DNA of 41,738 bases. It comes from Pseudomonadales bacterium. Its GTDB lineage: Bacteria > Pseudomonadota > Gammaproteobacteria > Pseudomonadales > JAHRWD01. Below, in pieces: positions 15,246-24,725 of this stretch. Location of the stretch: NCBI GenBank assembly GCA_019090315.1, contig JAHRWD010000080.1, forward strand, positions 1 to 41,738. The letters are read 5' to 3'. Within the stretch, counting starts at the first letter, position 1, and each line of letters opens with the position of its first letter. The translations under genes and the position numbers were made by a program. The notes beneath the pieces are model-generated. The model searched no databases. It saw only the letters and a program-made list of their open reading frames with translations, and was not told where the DNA came from.

Positions 15246-17822
15246 ATGCGAATGGATAAACTTACCAGTAAATTACAGCAAGCGATTGCGGATGCACAGT
15301 CTTTGGCGGTGGGTCATGACAATAATATGATCGAGCCGTTGCATTTGATTCATGTTTTGCTGGATCAGCAGGGCGGTTCGGTGCGGCCTTTGTTGATGCA
15401 GACCGGTTTTGATGTCAAAGCACTTGCAGATCAGCTTTCTGAGGCGATCGATCGGCTTGCGAAGGTCACCAATCCTGAAGGTGATGTTCAGATGTCACCG
15501 GATTTGGCGCGTCTGTTTAATCGTGCGGATAAGTTTTCACAGGAGCGAAACGATCAATTTATTTCTAGCGAGCTGGTACTGCTGGCTGCGATGGATGATA
15601 AGGGAGAGCTGGGGAAAATTTTATGCAGTTACGGCGTCACTGCCCAGGCGCTAAATAACGCGATTCAAAATATTCGTGGCGGTGAGTCGGTGGATAGCGC
15701 TGACTCTGAAGATCAGCGTCAGGCGCTGGATAAATACACTCTCGATCTGACCGAACGTGCGGAGCAGGGCAAGCTTGATCCGGTTATTGGTCGAGATGAT
15801 GAAATTCGCCGTACCATTCAGGTATTGCAGCGCCGAACCAAAAATAATCCCGTTCTAATTGGCGAACCCGGTGTCGGTAAAACAGCCATTGTTGAAGGGT
15901 TAGCCCAGCGTATTGTAAACGGCGAAGTGCCCGAAGGTTTAAAGAACAAAAAAGTACTGTCCCTGGATATGGGTGCATTGATTGCGGGTGCCAAGTTTAG
16001 AGGTGAATTTGAGGAAAGATTAAAAGCGGTATTGAACGAGCTCTCTAAACAGGAGGGCAACATCATTCTGTTTATCGATGAGATTCACACCATGGTGGGT
16101 GCCGGTAAAGCCGAGGGCTCGATGGATGCGGGCAATATGCTAAAACCCGCTTTGGCCCGTGGCGAGTTGCACTGTGTGGGTGCGACCACGCTGAATGAAT
16201 ATCGCACCGATATTGAAAAAGACGCGGCCCTTGAACGACGATTCCAGAAGGTGATGGTAGAGGAACCCAATGAGGAAGATACCATTGCGATCCTGCGTGG
16301 ATTAAAGGGGCGTTACGAAGTTCATCATGGAGTAGAGATTACCGACTCGGCAATTATTGCAGCGGCTAAATTGTCGCAACGGTATATCACCGACCGTCAG
16401 CTGCCGGATAAAGCGATTGATCTGATTGATGAGTCCGCCAGCCGAATTCGTATGGAGATTGATTCCAAACCTGAGGTGATGGATCGACTGGAGCGCCGTT
16501 TGATCCAGCAAAAAATAGAACGAGAAGCCCTGAAAAAAGAGCATGACGATGCATCGAAAGAGCGTCTCAATAAACTTGAAGAACAGATCAAAGAGGTTGA
16601 ACGTGAGTTCGCTGATCTTGAAGAGATCTGGAATGCCGAGAAAGCTGCAGTGCAGGGTTCGCAACAGATTAAGTCTGATCTCGAAGCGGCCAGGCTTGAG
16701 CTTGAAAGCGCCAGCCGTGCCAGTGACCTTACCCGTATGTCTGAACTTCAATACGGCGTGATCCCCGATCTTGAGAAAAAGCTCAGTAGCGTCGATGAAA
16801 CAGAAATCGGCGAGATGAAACTGCTACGCAACAATGTAACTGAGGAAGAGATCGCCGAGGTGGTTTCGAAATGGACCGGTATTCCGGTTTCGAAAATGCT
16901 GGAGGGCGAACGGGAAAAACTGCTACGAATGGAAGATGAGCTGCACCGAAGAGTTATTGGTCAGCAGGAAGCGGTGGTTGCGGTTTCCAACGCAGTACGT
17001 CGGTCACGGGCGGGGCTTTCTGATCCCAACCGGCCGAACGGATCGTTCCTGTTTCTTGGGCCAACCGGTGTTGGTAAAACCGAACTGTGTAAAGCACTGG
17101 CAACATTTTTATTCGATACTGAAGACGCGATGGTGCGTATCGATATGTCGGAATTTATGGAGAAACATTCTGTTGCTCGTCTGATCGGTGCACCTCCCGG
17201 ATACGTGGGTTACGAAGAGGGCGGATACCTGACCGAAGCGGTTCGCCGTAAGCCCTATTCCGTTCTATTGCTTGATGAGATCGAAAAAGCCCACCCGGAT
17301 GTATTTAATATTTTGCTGCAGGTATTGGACGATGGGCGGCTTACCGATGGTCACGGCCGTACCGTAGATTTTCGCAACACCGTGATTGTGATGACCTCAA
17401 ACCTGGGTTCTGATCTGATTCAGAATCTGGCAGGGGAATCCCATTACGATGAAATGAAAGGTGCAGTGATGACGGTGGTGGGCCAGCATTTTCGCCCCGA
17501 GTTTATCAACCGTATCGACGAAACCGTAGTATTTCATCCACTGGCTCGCGAACAGATTCAGGGTATTGCGCGGATTCAACTGGCGAACCTGGAGAAACGT
17601 CTCGAAGATCGTGATCTGAAACTTGAAATCGGCGATGAAGCGATGTTGATGTTAGCGGATGTGGGCTTTGATCCGGTTTACGGTGCTCGACCATTAAAAC
17701 GCTCGATTCAACAGTTGATTGAAAATCCGTTGGCTCAGGATATTTTATCCGGCAAGTTTGCAGCCGGGGATACAATTAAAGCGGAAATGGTGGAGGGAGA
17801 AATCAGATTTGAGAACGGGTGA
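15246..17822 (+). CDS. clpB: Chaperone ClpB (disaggregase)
   Basis: Hexameric AAA+ ATPase that rescues aggregated proteins with DnaK. 858 residues. The Clp N-domain is at about 1-145; the first Walker A GEPGVGKT is near 205; the coiled-coil M-domain spans roughly 400-525; the second Walker A GPTGVGKT is near 605, with [29 protein letters not shown] after it, and the C-terminal domain ends the protein. The ATG at 15246 gives [11 protein letters not shown], matching the usual ClpB start; the open frame upstream of it is not used. A sigma-32-like promoter precedes it and a terminator follows within 15 bp, so it is monocistronic. Confidence 0.98.
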   Translation: MRMDKLTSKLQQAIADAQSLAVGHDNNMIEPLHLIHVLLDQQGGSVRPLLMQTGFDVKALADQLSEAIDRLAKVTNPEGDVQMSPDLARLFNRADKFSQERNDQFISSELVLLAAMDDKGELGKILCSYGVTAQALNNAIQNIRGGESVDSADSEDQRQALDKYTLDLTERAEQGKLDPVIGRDDEIRRTIQVLQRRTKNNPVLIGEPGVGKTAIVEGLAQRIVNGEVPEGLKNKKVLSLDMGALIAGAKFRGEFEERLKAVLNELSKQEGNIILFIDEIHTMVGAGKAEGSMDAGNMLKPALARGELHCVGATTLNEYRTDIEKDAALERRFQKVMVEEPNEEDTIAILRGLKGRYEVHHGVEITDSAIIAAAKLSQRYITDRQLPDKAIDLIDESASRIRMEIDSKPEVMDRLERRLIQQKIEREALKKEHDDASKERLNKLEEQIKEVEREFADLEEIWNAEKAAVQGSQQIKSDLEAARLELESASRASDLTRMSELQYGVIPDLEKKLSSVDETEIGEMKLLRNNVTEEEIAEVVSKWTGIPVSKMLEGEREKLLRMEDELHRRVIGQQEAVVAVSNAVRRSRAGLSDPNRPNGSFLFLGPTGVGKTELCKALATFLFDTEDAMVRIDMSEFMEKHSVARLIGAPPGYVGYEEGGYLTEAVRRKPYSVLLLDEIEKAHPDVFNILLQVLDDGRLTDGHGRTVDFRNTVIVMTSNLGSDLIQNLAGESHYDEMKGAVMTVVGQHFRPEFINRIDETVVFHPLAREQIQGIARIQLANLEKRLEDRDLKLEIGDEAMLMLADVGFDPVYGARPLKRSIQQLIENPLAQDILSGKFAAGDTIKAEMVEGEIRFENG

Positions 17823-17832
17823 TTTCGCCATC

Positions 17833-17873
17833 AAATAACAAAAGATCCCTCTAAGGGGTTCTTTTGTTATTTT
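17833..17873 (+). terminator. Rho-independent terminator after clpB
   Basis: ATAACAAAAGATCCC and GGGGTTCTTTTGTTAT form a long stem around TCTAA, followed by TTTAG. It begins about 10 bp after the clpB stop. The stem is nearly symmetrical and may also stop the convergent gene ending at 17880. Confidence 0.85.
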
Positions 17874-17879
17874 AGCTGC

Positions 17880-18362
17880 TTATAGTTTGTGATCTCTGAA
17901 ATTGCAGGTCGCGTGTTTTGTAGTCACGTTTCGCACCACGCCAAATTTCACGGAAAAGTCCGTTAGTTTAACGGAGGCGTTATCGGCGTCCTTTGGACTC
18001 TTGATCTCAATGGCAACTACCTTGGATGATTTTTCATCTATCCATTTGTCAGATATGGAATGCTGCTTAAAGGTTAGATCCGTTATGGTGTCATCTTTAT
18101 TGTCTCTTCTGCCGCTATAAATTTCGAATATGCCAGGATTTAGTAAGCCGTTATATTCGCTTAATTCTTCACTTTTGATGGTCAGTGATTTTTCTTCCTG
18201 ATTCCAGCTGATATAGGAGGCAGAAATACCTTTTGCCTCCTGGCCGATGATATAGACACGGTCACAAACCAGTTCGAAGCTATCGGGATATGAGCTAGTG
18301 TTGGCTGCGCTAACGCTGCAGCTGACCAATAGAGGTAATACTCTAAATAACGTTGTTCTCAT
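17880..18362 (-). CDS. Exported hypothetical protein
   Basis: 160 residues. A signal peptide covers about 1-19 (LFRVLPLLVSCSVSAA), so the protein is exported. Two cysteines in the mature part (FELVCDRV and ATCNFRDH near the C-terminus) could form a disulfide linking the ends of a small beta-rich domain. I recognise no family. It is AT-richer than neighbouring clpB. It is convergent with clpB and about 270 bp from the divergent PatZ-like gene, so it is a single-gene unit. Confidence 0.6.
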   Translation of the reverse strand: MRTTLFRVLPLLVSCSVSAANTSSYPDSFELVCDRVYIIGQEAKGISASYISWNQEEKSLTIKSEELSEYNGLLNPGIFEIYSGRRDNKDDTITDLTFKQHSISDKWIDEKSSKVVAIEIKSPKDADNASVKLTDFSVKFGVVRNVTTKHATCNFRDHKL

Positions 18363-18634
18363 AGCTTGTCTCTATTGCGCTGTGATGGATCTGAATTCAA
18401 ATTATCTGTCACACTAGTTTCATCGAGTGATGCCAAGTTTATTGTGATGCGCTGTCAGCTTCAAGCATCAAACTATAAAGCAAACTATTTTTCTCTATTC
18501 CGCGATTGCGCACTGACCCTTTGTCGGCTATTCGGGTAGACTCAAGCTGGTAAGACGTAGCATAGCAATGCGTTGACCGCACTGTATAAAAAGCGGTTTT
18601 ATCGCCTCCAGATGGTTTTAAAACGGACGTTATT

Positions 18635-21064
18635 ATGGAACATACCCATTACCTTTCCGGACTGATTAAGCCTCGATCAATTACGGTAATTGGTGCCAGT
18701 GAAAACCAGACCTCGGTCGGCGGAACGGTTTTATACAATCTGCTCAACGGCGATTTTCGAGGATCTATTTTTCCGGTGAATCCCAGTTATCCAGAGCTGT
18801 TTGGTCGCAAAAGTTATGAAAACGTAGATCTGCTTCCAGAAGTGCCTGATCTCGCCCTGATTGCTACACCCGCCGATGTGACCGCCAGTATTGTTGAACA
18901 GTGCGGCCATAAGGGCATTCAACAGGCTGTCATTCTCTCTGCGGGGTCGGATGAATATCTCAAGAGTGAGCGCAATGCAGGGCTCATGGCCGTTGCCAAT
19001 CAGGCAGGGGTTCGTCTGCTAGGGCCGAATAGTCTCGGGGTGATCCGTACCGATATTGGCCTGAATGCGAGCACCGGAAGGCAGATGGTGCGGCGTGGTG
19101 ATCTGGCTTTTGTATCCCAGTCCGGAGCGATCTGCTCCGCCACGATCGACTGGGCAGAAACCGCCGGTATCGGCTTTTCATCGATCATCTCTACCGGTAG
19201 CGGTAAAACCGTTGAGACCTGGGAGATCCTTGATTATCTGGTCAAGGATGAACAAACCAAAGGTATCCTGATCCATTTTGAACATATGACCAACACCCGC
19301 GAATGGATCAGTTCCCTGCGGGCTGCGGCCAGTGTTAAACCGGTGATTGCGATCAAGTCTGGCCGTTACGGTAGCTGCCGCTACATAGATGACACGTTCA
19401 TACCGAGGGATAATCTGTTTAATGCGATGTTACGGCGAACCGGGGTGGTGCGTGTTCATTCCACTACCGAGCTATTTAGTGCGGCGAAAACCCTGACATC
19501 AAGGTATCGTCAGTCCGGCGATCGGCTGGCTATTATCAGCAATGGTGATGGTCCCGGTGAGCTTGCTGCGGATCGGGCGCTGGATCTTGGCTTGACCCTG
19601 GGGCAGATCGGCGAAGATACCTTAAAAGAGTTGCAAGAGCGCTTACCCCATTACAGCCGACTGACGAATCCGCTCTATATTCTTGCGGACGCGGATGCGG
19701 AGCGTTATCGCCAAACCATCAAATTAGTACTCGCAGATCCGGATATTGATGCGGTGCTGGTGATTGTCACACCGCAGGCCATGACACCACTGGATGATAT
19801 CGAAGCAGTGGTGATTGAGCTGGCAAATAGCAGCATCAAACCGTTGTTATCTTGCTGGATGGGGGAGGCCTCGGTGGTCAAAAACCGTGCAAATCTCGGC
19901 ATTGCCCATATTCCGGTTTTTCGTGATCCGGAAATGGCGGTACGTGGGTTTGGTTATCTGGTACAACGTCAAAAATCCCAGCAGCTGCTTTTACAATCGC
20001 CAGGCCCAGAGGTGACGACCTGGATTCCGGATACAGTAAAAGCTCACACACTCATTGAAGCGGCAAGAGAGAGCATCCAGTCAATAATTGAACAAAGCCA
20101 GTCCGAGCAACTACTCGACTGCTACCAAATTCCGCATGAGTCTCAGCAAGAAAATTACGGTAATTCGGTCCCCCGATTACAGCTGATGGTACGCCGTGAT
20201 CCCGGCTTTGGCCCGGTGATTATGTTCGGCCCGAAAAGCCGCTGGAAAAAATCTGTAGCCGAGCGTTTTAGTGTCGCGCTACCGCCGTTAAATGAAGAAC
20301 TCGCGATTGACCTGATCGAAAATGCGCGGCTAGAGGCGGATTTCTCCACCTATATGGAGCCACTCGTGGCGGTTCTGGTTCATCTATCGGAGATGATTGT
20401 TGATCTGCCCGCACTGGATAGCCTCGACCTTTCCCTTACGCTTTCCGAAGGCAAAGTATTCGTAAGCGATCAGATGATCTCGATCAATCATGATGCCCCC
20501 GTGTTCAACTATCGGCACCTGGCCATTTATCCCTACCCGAAACACCTTCTTACCCAGTGGCAATTGCGGGATGGTACTACCGTCAATGTGCGACCAATCC
20601 GCCCAGCCGATGCGGAGATCGAGCAACAATTTGTGCGTAGTCTGTCGGATGAATCACGATATATGCGATTCTGGAGCTACATGTCAGAGCTGAACCGAAG
20701 AATGTTGGCGGAATTTACCAAGGTTGATTTCAACCGCCAGATGGCACTGATTGTGACGGTGGATCAGGAAGAAAACGGCCAGACTGTGGAAAGAGAGATT
20801 GCAGTCGCCAGCTACGTGTTATGTCAGGACCGTACCAGCTGTGAATTTGCAGTGGCGGTTGCGGATGACTGGCAGGGCCACGGTTTAGGCTATCGCCTAA
20901 TGGAGTACCTGATTGATGAGGCACGTCGCTGGGGACTTAAAAAAATGGACGGGGAAGTCATGGGCCACAATAGCGGCATGATGGCGATGATGAAAAAGCT
21001 AGGTTTTAAATCACGTTTTGATCCCGATGATTACAGTATTAAAATTGTCAGCAAAGAGCTGTAG
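18635..21064 (+). CDS. PatZ-like protein acetyltransferase (acyl-CoA synthetase fold plus GNAT) with shortened ATP-grasp region
   Basis: 809 residues. In order: CoA-binding Rossmann domain (SITVIGASENQTSVGG near 15-30, LLGPNSLGVI near 129), ligase-like domain (FVSQSGAICS, STGSGKTVETW), ATP-grasp remnant, and a C-terminal GNAT domain from about 650 with the acetyl-CoA loop DDWQGHGLGYRLM. E. coli PatZ, a lysine acetyltransferase, has this order but about 886 residues. The missing part is in ATP-grasp: LLDCYQIPHES (about 492) jumps within about 17 residues to LQLMVRRDPGFGPVIMFG, skipping the segment with the ATP-binding Lys, and GEGG has become GPKS. Ligase activity is therefore unlikely; acetyltransferase activity is plausible. 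Reading frame intact. Confidence 0.85.
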   Translation: MEHTHYLSGLIKPRSITVIGASENQTSVGGTVLYNLLNGDFRGSIFPVNPSYPELFGRKSYENVDLLPEVPDLALIATPADVTASIVEQCGHKGIQQAVILSAGSDEYLKSERNAGLMAVANQAGVRLLGPNSLGVIRTDIGLNASTGRQMVRRGDLAFVSQSGAICSATIDWAETAGIGFSSIISTGSGKTVETWEILDYLVKDEQTKGILIHFEHMTNTREWISSLRAAASVKPVIAIKSGRYGSCRYIDDTFIPRDNLFNAMLRRTGVVRVHSTTELFSAAKTLTSRYRQSGDRLAIISNGDGPGELAADRALDLGLTLGQIGEDTLKELQERLPHYSRLTNPLYILADADAERYRQTIKLVLADPDIDAVLVIVTPQAMTPLDDIEAVVIELANSSIKPLLSCWMGEASVVKNRANLGIAHIPVFRDPEMAVRGFGYLVQRQKSQQLLLQSPGPEVTTWIPDTVKAHTLIEAARESIQSIIEQSQSEQLLDCYQIPHESQQENYGNSVPRLQLMVRRDPGFGPVIMFGPKSRWKKSVAERFSVALPPLNEELAIDLIENARLEADFSTYMEPLVAVLVHLSEMIVDLPALDSLDLSLTLSEGKVFVSDQMISINHDAPVFNYRHLAIYPYPKHLLTQWQLRDGTTVNVRPIRPADAEIEQQFVRSLSDESRYMRFWSYMSELNRRMLAEFTKVDFNRQMALIVTVDQEENGQTVEREIAVASYVLCQDRTSCEFAVAVADDWQGHGLGYRLMEYLIDEARRWGLKKMDGEVMGHNSGMMAMMKKLGFKSRFDPDDYSIKIVSKEL

Positions 21065-21115
21065 TGCCCCTACGCTTGAATTGCTCTAATGCATTAGAAT
21101 TTGAACAAGGTGATT

Positions 21116-22258
21116 ATGAAAGGAATCATAGTAGGAGCTGGAATTGGTGGGCTTTCAACAGCTATAGCAATGCAGCAGCACCATATCGACGTTAAAATAT
21201 ACGAAGCATCTAATAAGCTTTCTCCAATTGGAGCCGGTATTTTGGTTCCCCCTAACGCGATGATTATTCTCGAAAGGTATGGATTAGCGGAAAAGATTAA
21301 ACACGCCGGTGTCTGTATCGATTCTACTGATATTTTTAGCTCTAACGGAAGGCCGATAGCGCAAACGTCTGCGCATTTCACCAAAAATGGGACGGGATAC
21401 CAAGTTGTCGCGATCCTCCGAAGTACCTTGCAAAGTATTTTGGTGGATTCATTGTCTCCTGGCGCTCTGGTTACCGGCAAGAGATGCGCCTATGTAAATA
21501 CTAAATCAGACGGCATTGAACTGTTTTTTGAAGACGGTTCATCGGTCAGTGCAAGGTATTTGGTCGGTGCTGATGGGTTGCGTTCAAATGTTAGGGCGTC
21601 AATCTTTCCTGACAGTGCATTGCGCTATTCTGGGCAAATTTGTTGGCGAGGCCTCTCTGAAATAAACCTCAGTTCAAAGTGGATGAAATCTCTTTCTGAG
21701 GTATGGGGCCCCGGTATCCGGTTTGGCTTTGTTCCGGTGGGAAACTCAAAAGTGTATTGGTATGCTACAAAACGACAAGAAGCGAACGGAATTGATGACC
21801 CTGCCTCTGTTAAGGAAAGACTTCTTGATATCTATAGTGCATTTCCCACTCCAGTCTCAGAAATTATCTCTCAGACAGCTAATTCGTCAATTATTAGTGA
21901 TGACTTAAATGATCTGCGTCCCTTGAAATCATGGTTCTCAAAATCCACTGTATTAATAGGTGATGCAGCGCATGCATCAACACCTAACCTTGGGCAAGGT
22001 GGTGCACAAGCCATAGAGGACTCTTGGGTGCTTGCGGAAAAACTAGCTGCTAATACTTCGATACAAAACGCTTTTCAGCAATTTGAGAAGCTGAGATTTT
22101 CCAAAGCCCGAAAGGTCACAAATATGTCATGGCAAATAGGGAAAGTAACCAACTTGAGAAATAAACAAGCATGTCGAATTCGTGATGCGCTATTTCGCTC
22201 TGTACCGGACGTCATGACAAGGCGACAATCTCGGATGATGTACGATATACCCTATTGA
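21116..22258 (+). CDS. FAD-dependent monooxygenase
   Basis: 380 residues from the ATG at 21116, with AGGT 5 nt upstream; the in-frame TTG at 21101 is less likely. Group A flavoprotein monooxygenase: the FAD dinucleotide motif GAGIGGLSTAIAM is at the N-terminus, the ADP-ribose Glu is in KIYEAS, LVGADGLRSNVR is the middle DG motif, and LIGDAAHASTPNLGQGGAQAIED is the GD motif. These enzymes hydroxylate aromatic or related substrates with NAD(P)H and O2; resemblance is to salicylate-hydroxylase/zeaxanthin-epoxidase-like members, and no substrate can be given. AT-richer codon use than the PatZ-like gene 51 bp upstream suggests acquisition. Confidence 0.85.
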   Translation: MKGIIVGAGIGGLSTAIAMQQHHIDVKIYEASNKLSPIGAGILVPPNAMIILERYGLAEKIKHAGVCIDSTDIFSSNGRPIAQTSAHFTKNGTGYQVVAILRSTLQSILVDSLSPGALVTGKRCAYVNTKSDGIELFFEDGSSVSARYLVGADGLRSNVRASIFPDSALRYSGQICWRGLSEINLSSKWMKSLSEVWGPGIRFGFVPVGNSKVYWYATKRQEANGIDDPASVKERLLDIYSAFPTPVSEIISQTANSSIISDDLNDLRPLKSWFSKSTVLIGDAAHASTPNLGQGGAQAIEDSWVLAEKLAANTSIQNAFQQFEKLRFSKARKVTNMSWQIGKVTNLRNKQACRIRDALFRSVPDVMTRRQSRMMYDIPY

Positions 22259-22400
22259 ATAAAGTGTTCACACAACCCTCTAAATTACTTTGCGTTATAG
22301 GTCAGCATATTTACGGCAATAGCAACTTTACTGCTGTCGAGGGATTAAGCTGCAGTATAAAGCCCAACAGTATCTATAGTGCGGGTATTGGGTGTCGCAA

Positions 22401-22430
22401 CTCCTTTACCCGTCAGCTCCGCTCAGGGGG
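22401..22430 (+). repeat. Short imperfect repeat, copy A
   Basis: CTCCTTTACCCGTCAGCTCC followed by GCTCAGGGGG resembles 22940-22966 (CTCCTTTCCCTTCGGCTTCG then CTCAGGG), about 80% by eye with small gaps. The two copies flank the DksA/TraR-like gene in the same orientation. Confidence 0.35.
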
Positions 22431-22466
22431 TGAATACCTATCTACACAGACAGTTAATACACTACG

Positions 22467-22799
22467 CTAGCTTTCCAGCGCTGCCTCGCAATCGATACAA
22501 CGCTCTGCGTAGGGAATTGCTTCAAGGCGTGTTTCTGCCACCGCTTCGTTACACTCGATGCAGACTCCGTATTGATTGCCTTCAAGTCGCTGTAGTGCGT
22601 GATTGACCAAAACCAGCTGCAGCTCTGCTTCTCGCTGGAGTTCATCTTTTACTTCAATGTTCTCCAGTTCAACGGCCTGTTCACCGGAGTCTTTTGCCAG
22701 CGGCTCAGAACGACCAACGCTGTTCGCCAGTCGTTCTAATCGGCCTTCAAGTTCGGTTTGTAGCTCGGTAAGTACTTTGGAGGTAGCTGTATTATTCAC
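22467..22799 (-). CDS. DksA/TraR-family zinc-finger protein
   Basis: 110 residues. The N-terminal two-thirds are helical and acidic (coiled-coil hairpin; EQAVELENIEVKDELQREAELQLVLVNHALQRLEG pattern at about 40-74). The C-terminus has the four-cysteine zinc finger CIEC...RCIDC. Members act on RNA polymerase or are short paralogues of DksA; full DksA is about 150 residues, so this is a short form. The acidic tip residues of DksA (D-x-x-D) are not evident, so an effect on transcription initiation is uncertain. Single gene, flanked by repeat sequence on both sides. Confidence 0.85.
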   Translation of the reverse strand: MNNTATSKVLTELQTELEGRLERLANSVGRSEPLAKDSGEQAVELENIEVKDELQREAELQLVLVNHALQRLEGNQYGVCIECNEAVAETRLEAIPYAERCIDCEAALES

Positions 22800-22907
22800 G
22801 AATATTTCCCATCTGTTGTTAGTAGATTTACTTTAATTCATGGGGCATGTGCGGGCATTGTCATGGGTCAACAACGCATCAATAATCAGGCTGAGGCACG
22901 AAGCTCA

Positions 22908-22982
22908 GAAATCTCTACGGTACTAGCAGGGCGTCGCGGCTCCTTTCCCTTCGGCTTCGCTCAGGGTGGGGGTAGAGATTTC
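22908..22982. repeat. Inverted repeat element
   Basis: GAAATCTCTAC (22908-22918) and GTAGAGATTTC (22972-22982) are exact reverse complements separated by 53 bp. The GC-rich spacer contains CCCTTCGGCTTCGCTCAGGG, itself able to fold. It looks like a REP/BIME-type intergenic element (inference). It includes repeat copy B (22940-22966). Confidence 0.5.
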
Positions 22983-23025
22983 GTTCAGTGTAGGGAATGT
23001 TTAAGCGTCGTTTTATCCTGCCAAC

Positions 23026-23589
23026 TTAATCATCCCATACGCCATGATTGGGAATATTGACCGTATCATCGTCATAGATTCCAAGCGCCGCTTTGGTATG
23101 ACAGGTATCGCAATAGCTGAGAGATCGCACATCTTCATTGTCGGTGATTAAGCTTTCAGGAATTTCATGATGTTGACGACGGATATAACGCACGTCGGTA
23201 ATTCTTTCTGGTATTTCTTCACCATTGAGAGAATGGGTGATCTGTCTGGAGCGTTTGTAATAGGAGTTTTCCGCCGCCTGTTCTTTAAGGTATGCGAGTA
23301 ACTCTGTACGCACCTCTTCATCATCCAGTTCCGCATTTTCGCCAAAGTGATCTTCAAGTTTATCAACCTGCATAAGATTGGCCCATGCATCTCCGGTCAA
23401 CAGCCCGGGTTGATATGCAAAGTGGCAGGCACCACATTCCTCCTGGTAATTTTCGTTGCTTACCGGCTCTACACCTTTTGTTCTTGAAAAATCAAATAGC
23501 CAGGAAAAAAAACCATCCGCTGAAGCTGTGTTTGGGATCGTCAATAGCGATAGCATGGCGACAAATACAATGGTATTAATTTTTTTCAT
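23026..23589 (-). CDS. Diheme cytochrome c (DHC type)
   Basis: 187 residues. Signal peptide about 1-24 (cut near ASA-DG). Two c-type heme sites: CGACH at 52-56 and CDTCH at 160-164. The spacing, SNENYQEECGACH near the N-terminus, YYKRSRQITHSLNGEEIPERITDV-type middle and the C-terminal CDTCH match the diheme cytochrome c family (PF09626-like, by memory). Periplasmic electron carrier, thought to pass electrons to the SHP protein. Last gene of the minus-strand b561-unknown-SHP-DHC operon, 66 bp after the SHP gene. Confidence 0.88.
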   Translation of the reverse strand: MKKINTIVFVAMLSLLTIPNTASADGFFSWLFDFSRTKGVEPVSNENYQEECGACHFAYQPGLLTGDAWANLMQVDKLEDHFGENAELDDEEVRTELLAYLKEQAAENSYYKRSRQITHSLNGEEIPERITDVRYIRRQHHEIPESLITDNEDVRSLSYCDTCHTKAALGIYDDDTVNIPNHGVWDD

Positions 23590-23655
23590 ATTGAGTTCTC
23601 GCTGTAACTGATTTTATGTTCGGTATTGTTACTAATTCTTTTTGAGTAAGGCCGA

Positions 23656-24057
23656 TCAATTTTCTTGAAAATACTGCAAAAAATCACCTTTTTCCTGCGC
23701 TGTACATTCCCGTCCCCAGGTCCATTTACAGTTTCGTTTGAACCATTTGTTAATTTTTTTGGTTTTGGTGAAACGTTGTTGGTTAACTGAAACTGCCATT
23801 GGTTTAATTACTTTGCCACTTCTTGCATGTTTTCCATCGATAGTTAAATCTGTGCCGTGGCAGGTGGTACAACTGCGAGACTTTCCATCTTTTCCTGGAT
23901 GCTCCTGAGTCCACATCTGCTGACCATGATCCGCATCAAAGATTAATGTGCCTTCAGGGTTTAGCGTCTTCATCATCTCTGGTATTGCATTGTCAGCATG
24001 GCTGGCCTGATTGATGAGCAACAAAAAAATGAATAATAGGAACAAAAACTGTTTCAT
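23656..24057 (-). CDS. SHP-like monoheme cytochrome c (DUF1924 type)
   Basis: 133 residues with a signal peptide (about 1-21). One heme site, CTTCHG (Cys63-His67). The C-terminal NCKWTWGREC (Cys110, Cys118) followed by TAQEKGDFLQYF is the signature of sphaeroides-heme-protein-like cytochromes, in which the paired cysteines may form a disulfide. In SHP the sixth ligand is displaced by O2 or NO; the in vivo role is not settled. It lies between the unknown membrane gene and the diheme cytochrome gene, the partner expected from known clusters. Confidence 0.87.
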   Translation of the reverse strand: MKQFLFLLFIFLLLINQASHADNAIPEMMKTLNPEGTLIFDADHGQQMWTQEHPGKDGKSRSCTTCHGTDLTIDGKHARSGKVIKPMAVSVNQQRFTKTKKINKWFKRNCKWTWGRECTAQEKGDFLQYFQEN

Positions 24058-24091
24058 GGCGAGTGTTTAATTTGTATCTATTTGATGAAAG

Positions 24092-24700
24092 CTACCATGT
24101 GATTTTTACGGCTACGGCCATTGAAATAGCGCCTAGTGCACCGATGCCAGCATGTCCATCGTCCGGTCCTTCTGCCGCAGCATACAACATCGCGATTGCG
24201 CCAAGGCTAGCGAACAACGCATGAAGATTATTGGGATCAGAAAAACCCTCACTGAAATCAACATCATCCCAATGTATATAGAGGCCACCTGCTACTGCTG
24301 CTGCACCGAGTAGCGCAGCGCCTTTGGCTGCGCTTTCATGGAGGCCATCCTCCTCTTTGGGTGCAACCATTGCTATTGCCACCAGGCTCAGTGCGGTTAA
24401 GCCTACATATTGATGCATCTTATTGGGGGTCCAATAAGATTCTTTGAATTCAATGGTAGTTTCCTCGGAGCTGTTCTTGGTGTCATTACTCATAACGTCG
24501 TCCGAGACTGGATCAGTAGATACACTGTTATCCGCAATTAGTATTGGAGATGGGAGGTTCAGTGTGAAGGGGTGATCCTGGAATTTGGATGTCAATTTTT
24601 GGTTAAAGCTTTCCCATTGTTGGTCGGAATATGCGAGCTGACTAAAACCTGTGCTTACAACAACAGTGACCAATATTGGAATGATGGTTCGGGTTAGCAT
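24092..24700 (-). CDS. Unknown exported/membrane protein in the cytochrome operon
   Basis: 202 residues from the ATG at 24700, chosen because GGAG lies 7 nt upstream; a longer frame from 24718 includes that site. Residues 1-26 form a signal peptide or anchor, followed by an acidic, Ser/Thr-rich stretch to about 90. The last ~105 residues hold four short hydrophobic segments (YVGLTALSLVAIAMVAP, GAALLGAAAVAGGLYIHW, LHALFASLGAIAMLYAAA, GALGAISMAVAVKITW) with several His at their ends (MHQ, LHES, YIHW, LHAL, GHAG). That pattern would suit heme ligation, but I do not recognise a family. Gaps of 34 and 25 bp place it firmly in the operon. Confidence 0.65.
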   Translation of the reverse strand: MLTRTIIPILVTVVVSTGFSQLAYSDQQWESFNQKLTSKFQDHPFTLNLPSPILIADNSVSTDPVSDDVMSNDTKNSSEETTIEFKESYWTPNKMHQYVGLTALSLVAIAMVAPKEEDGLHESAAKGAALLGAAAVAGGLYIHWDDVDFSEGFSDPNNLHALFASLGAIAMLYAAAEGPDDGHAGIGALGAISMAVAVKITW

Positions 24701-24725
24701 GTTCTTCTCCGGAGGCAATGACTTT

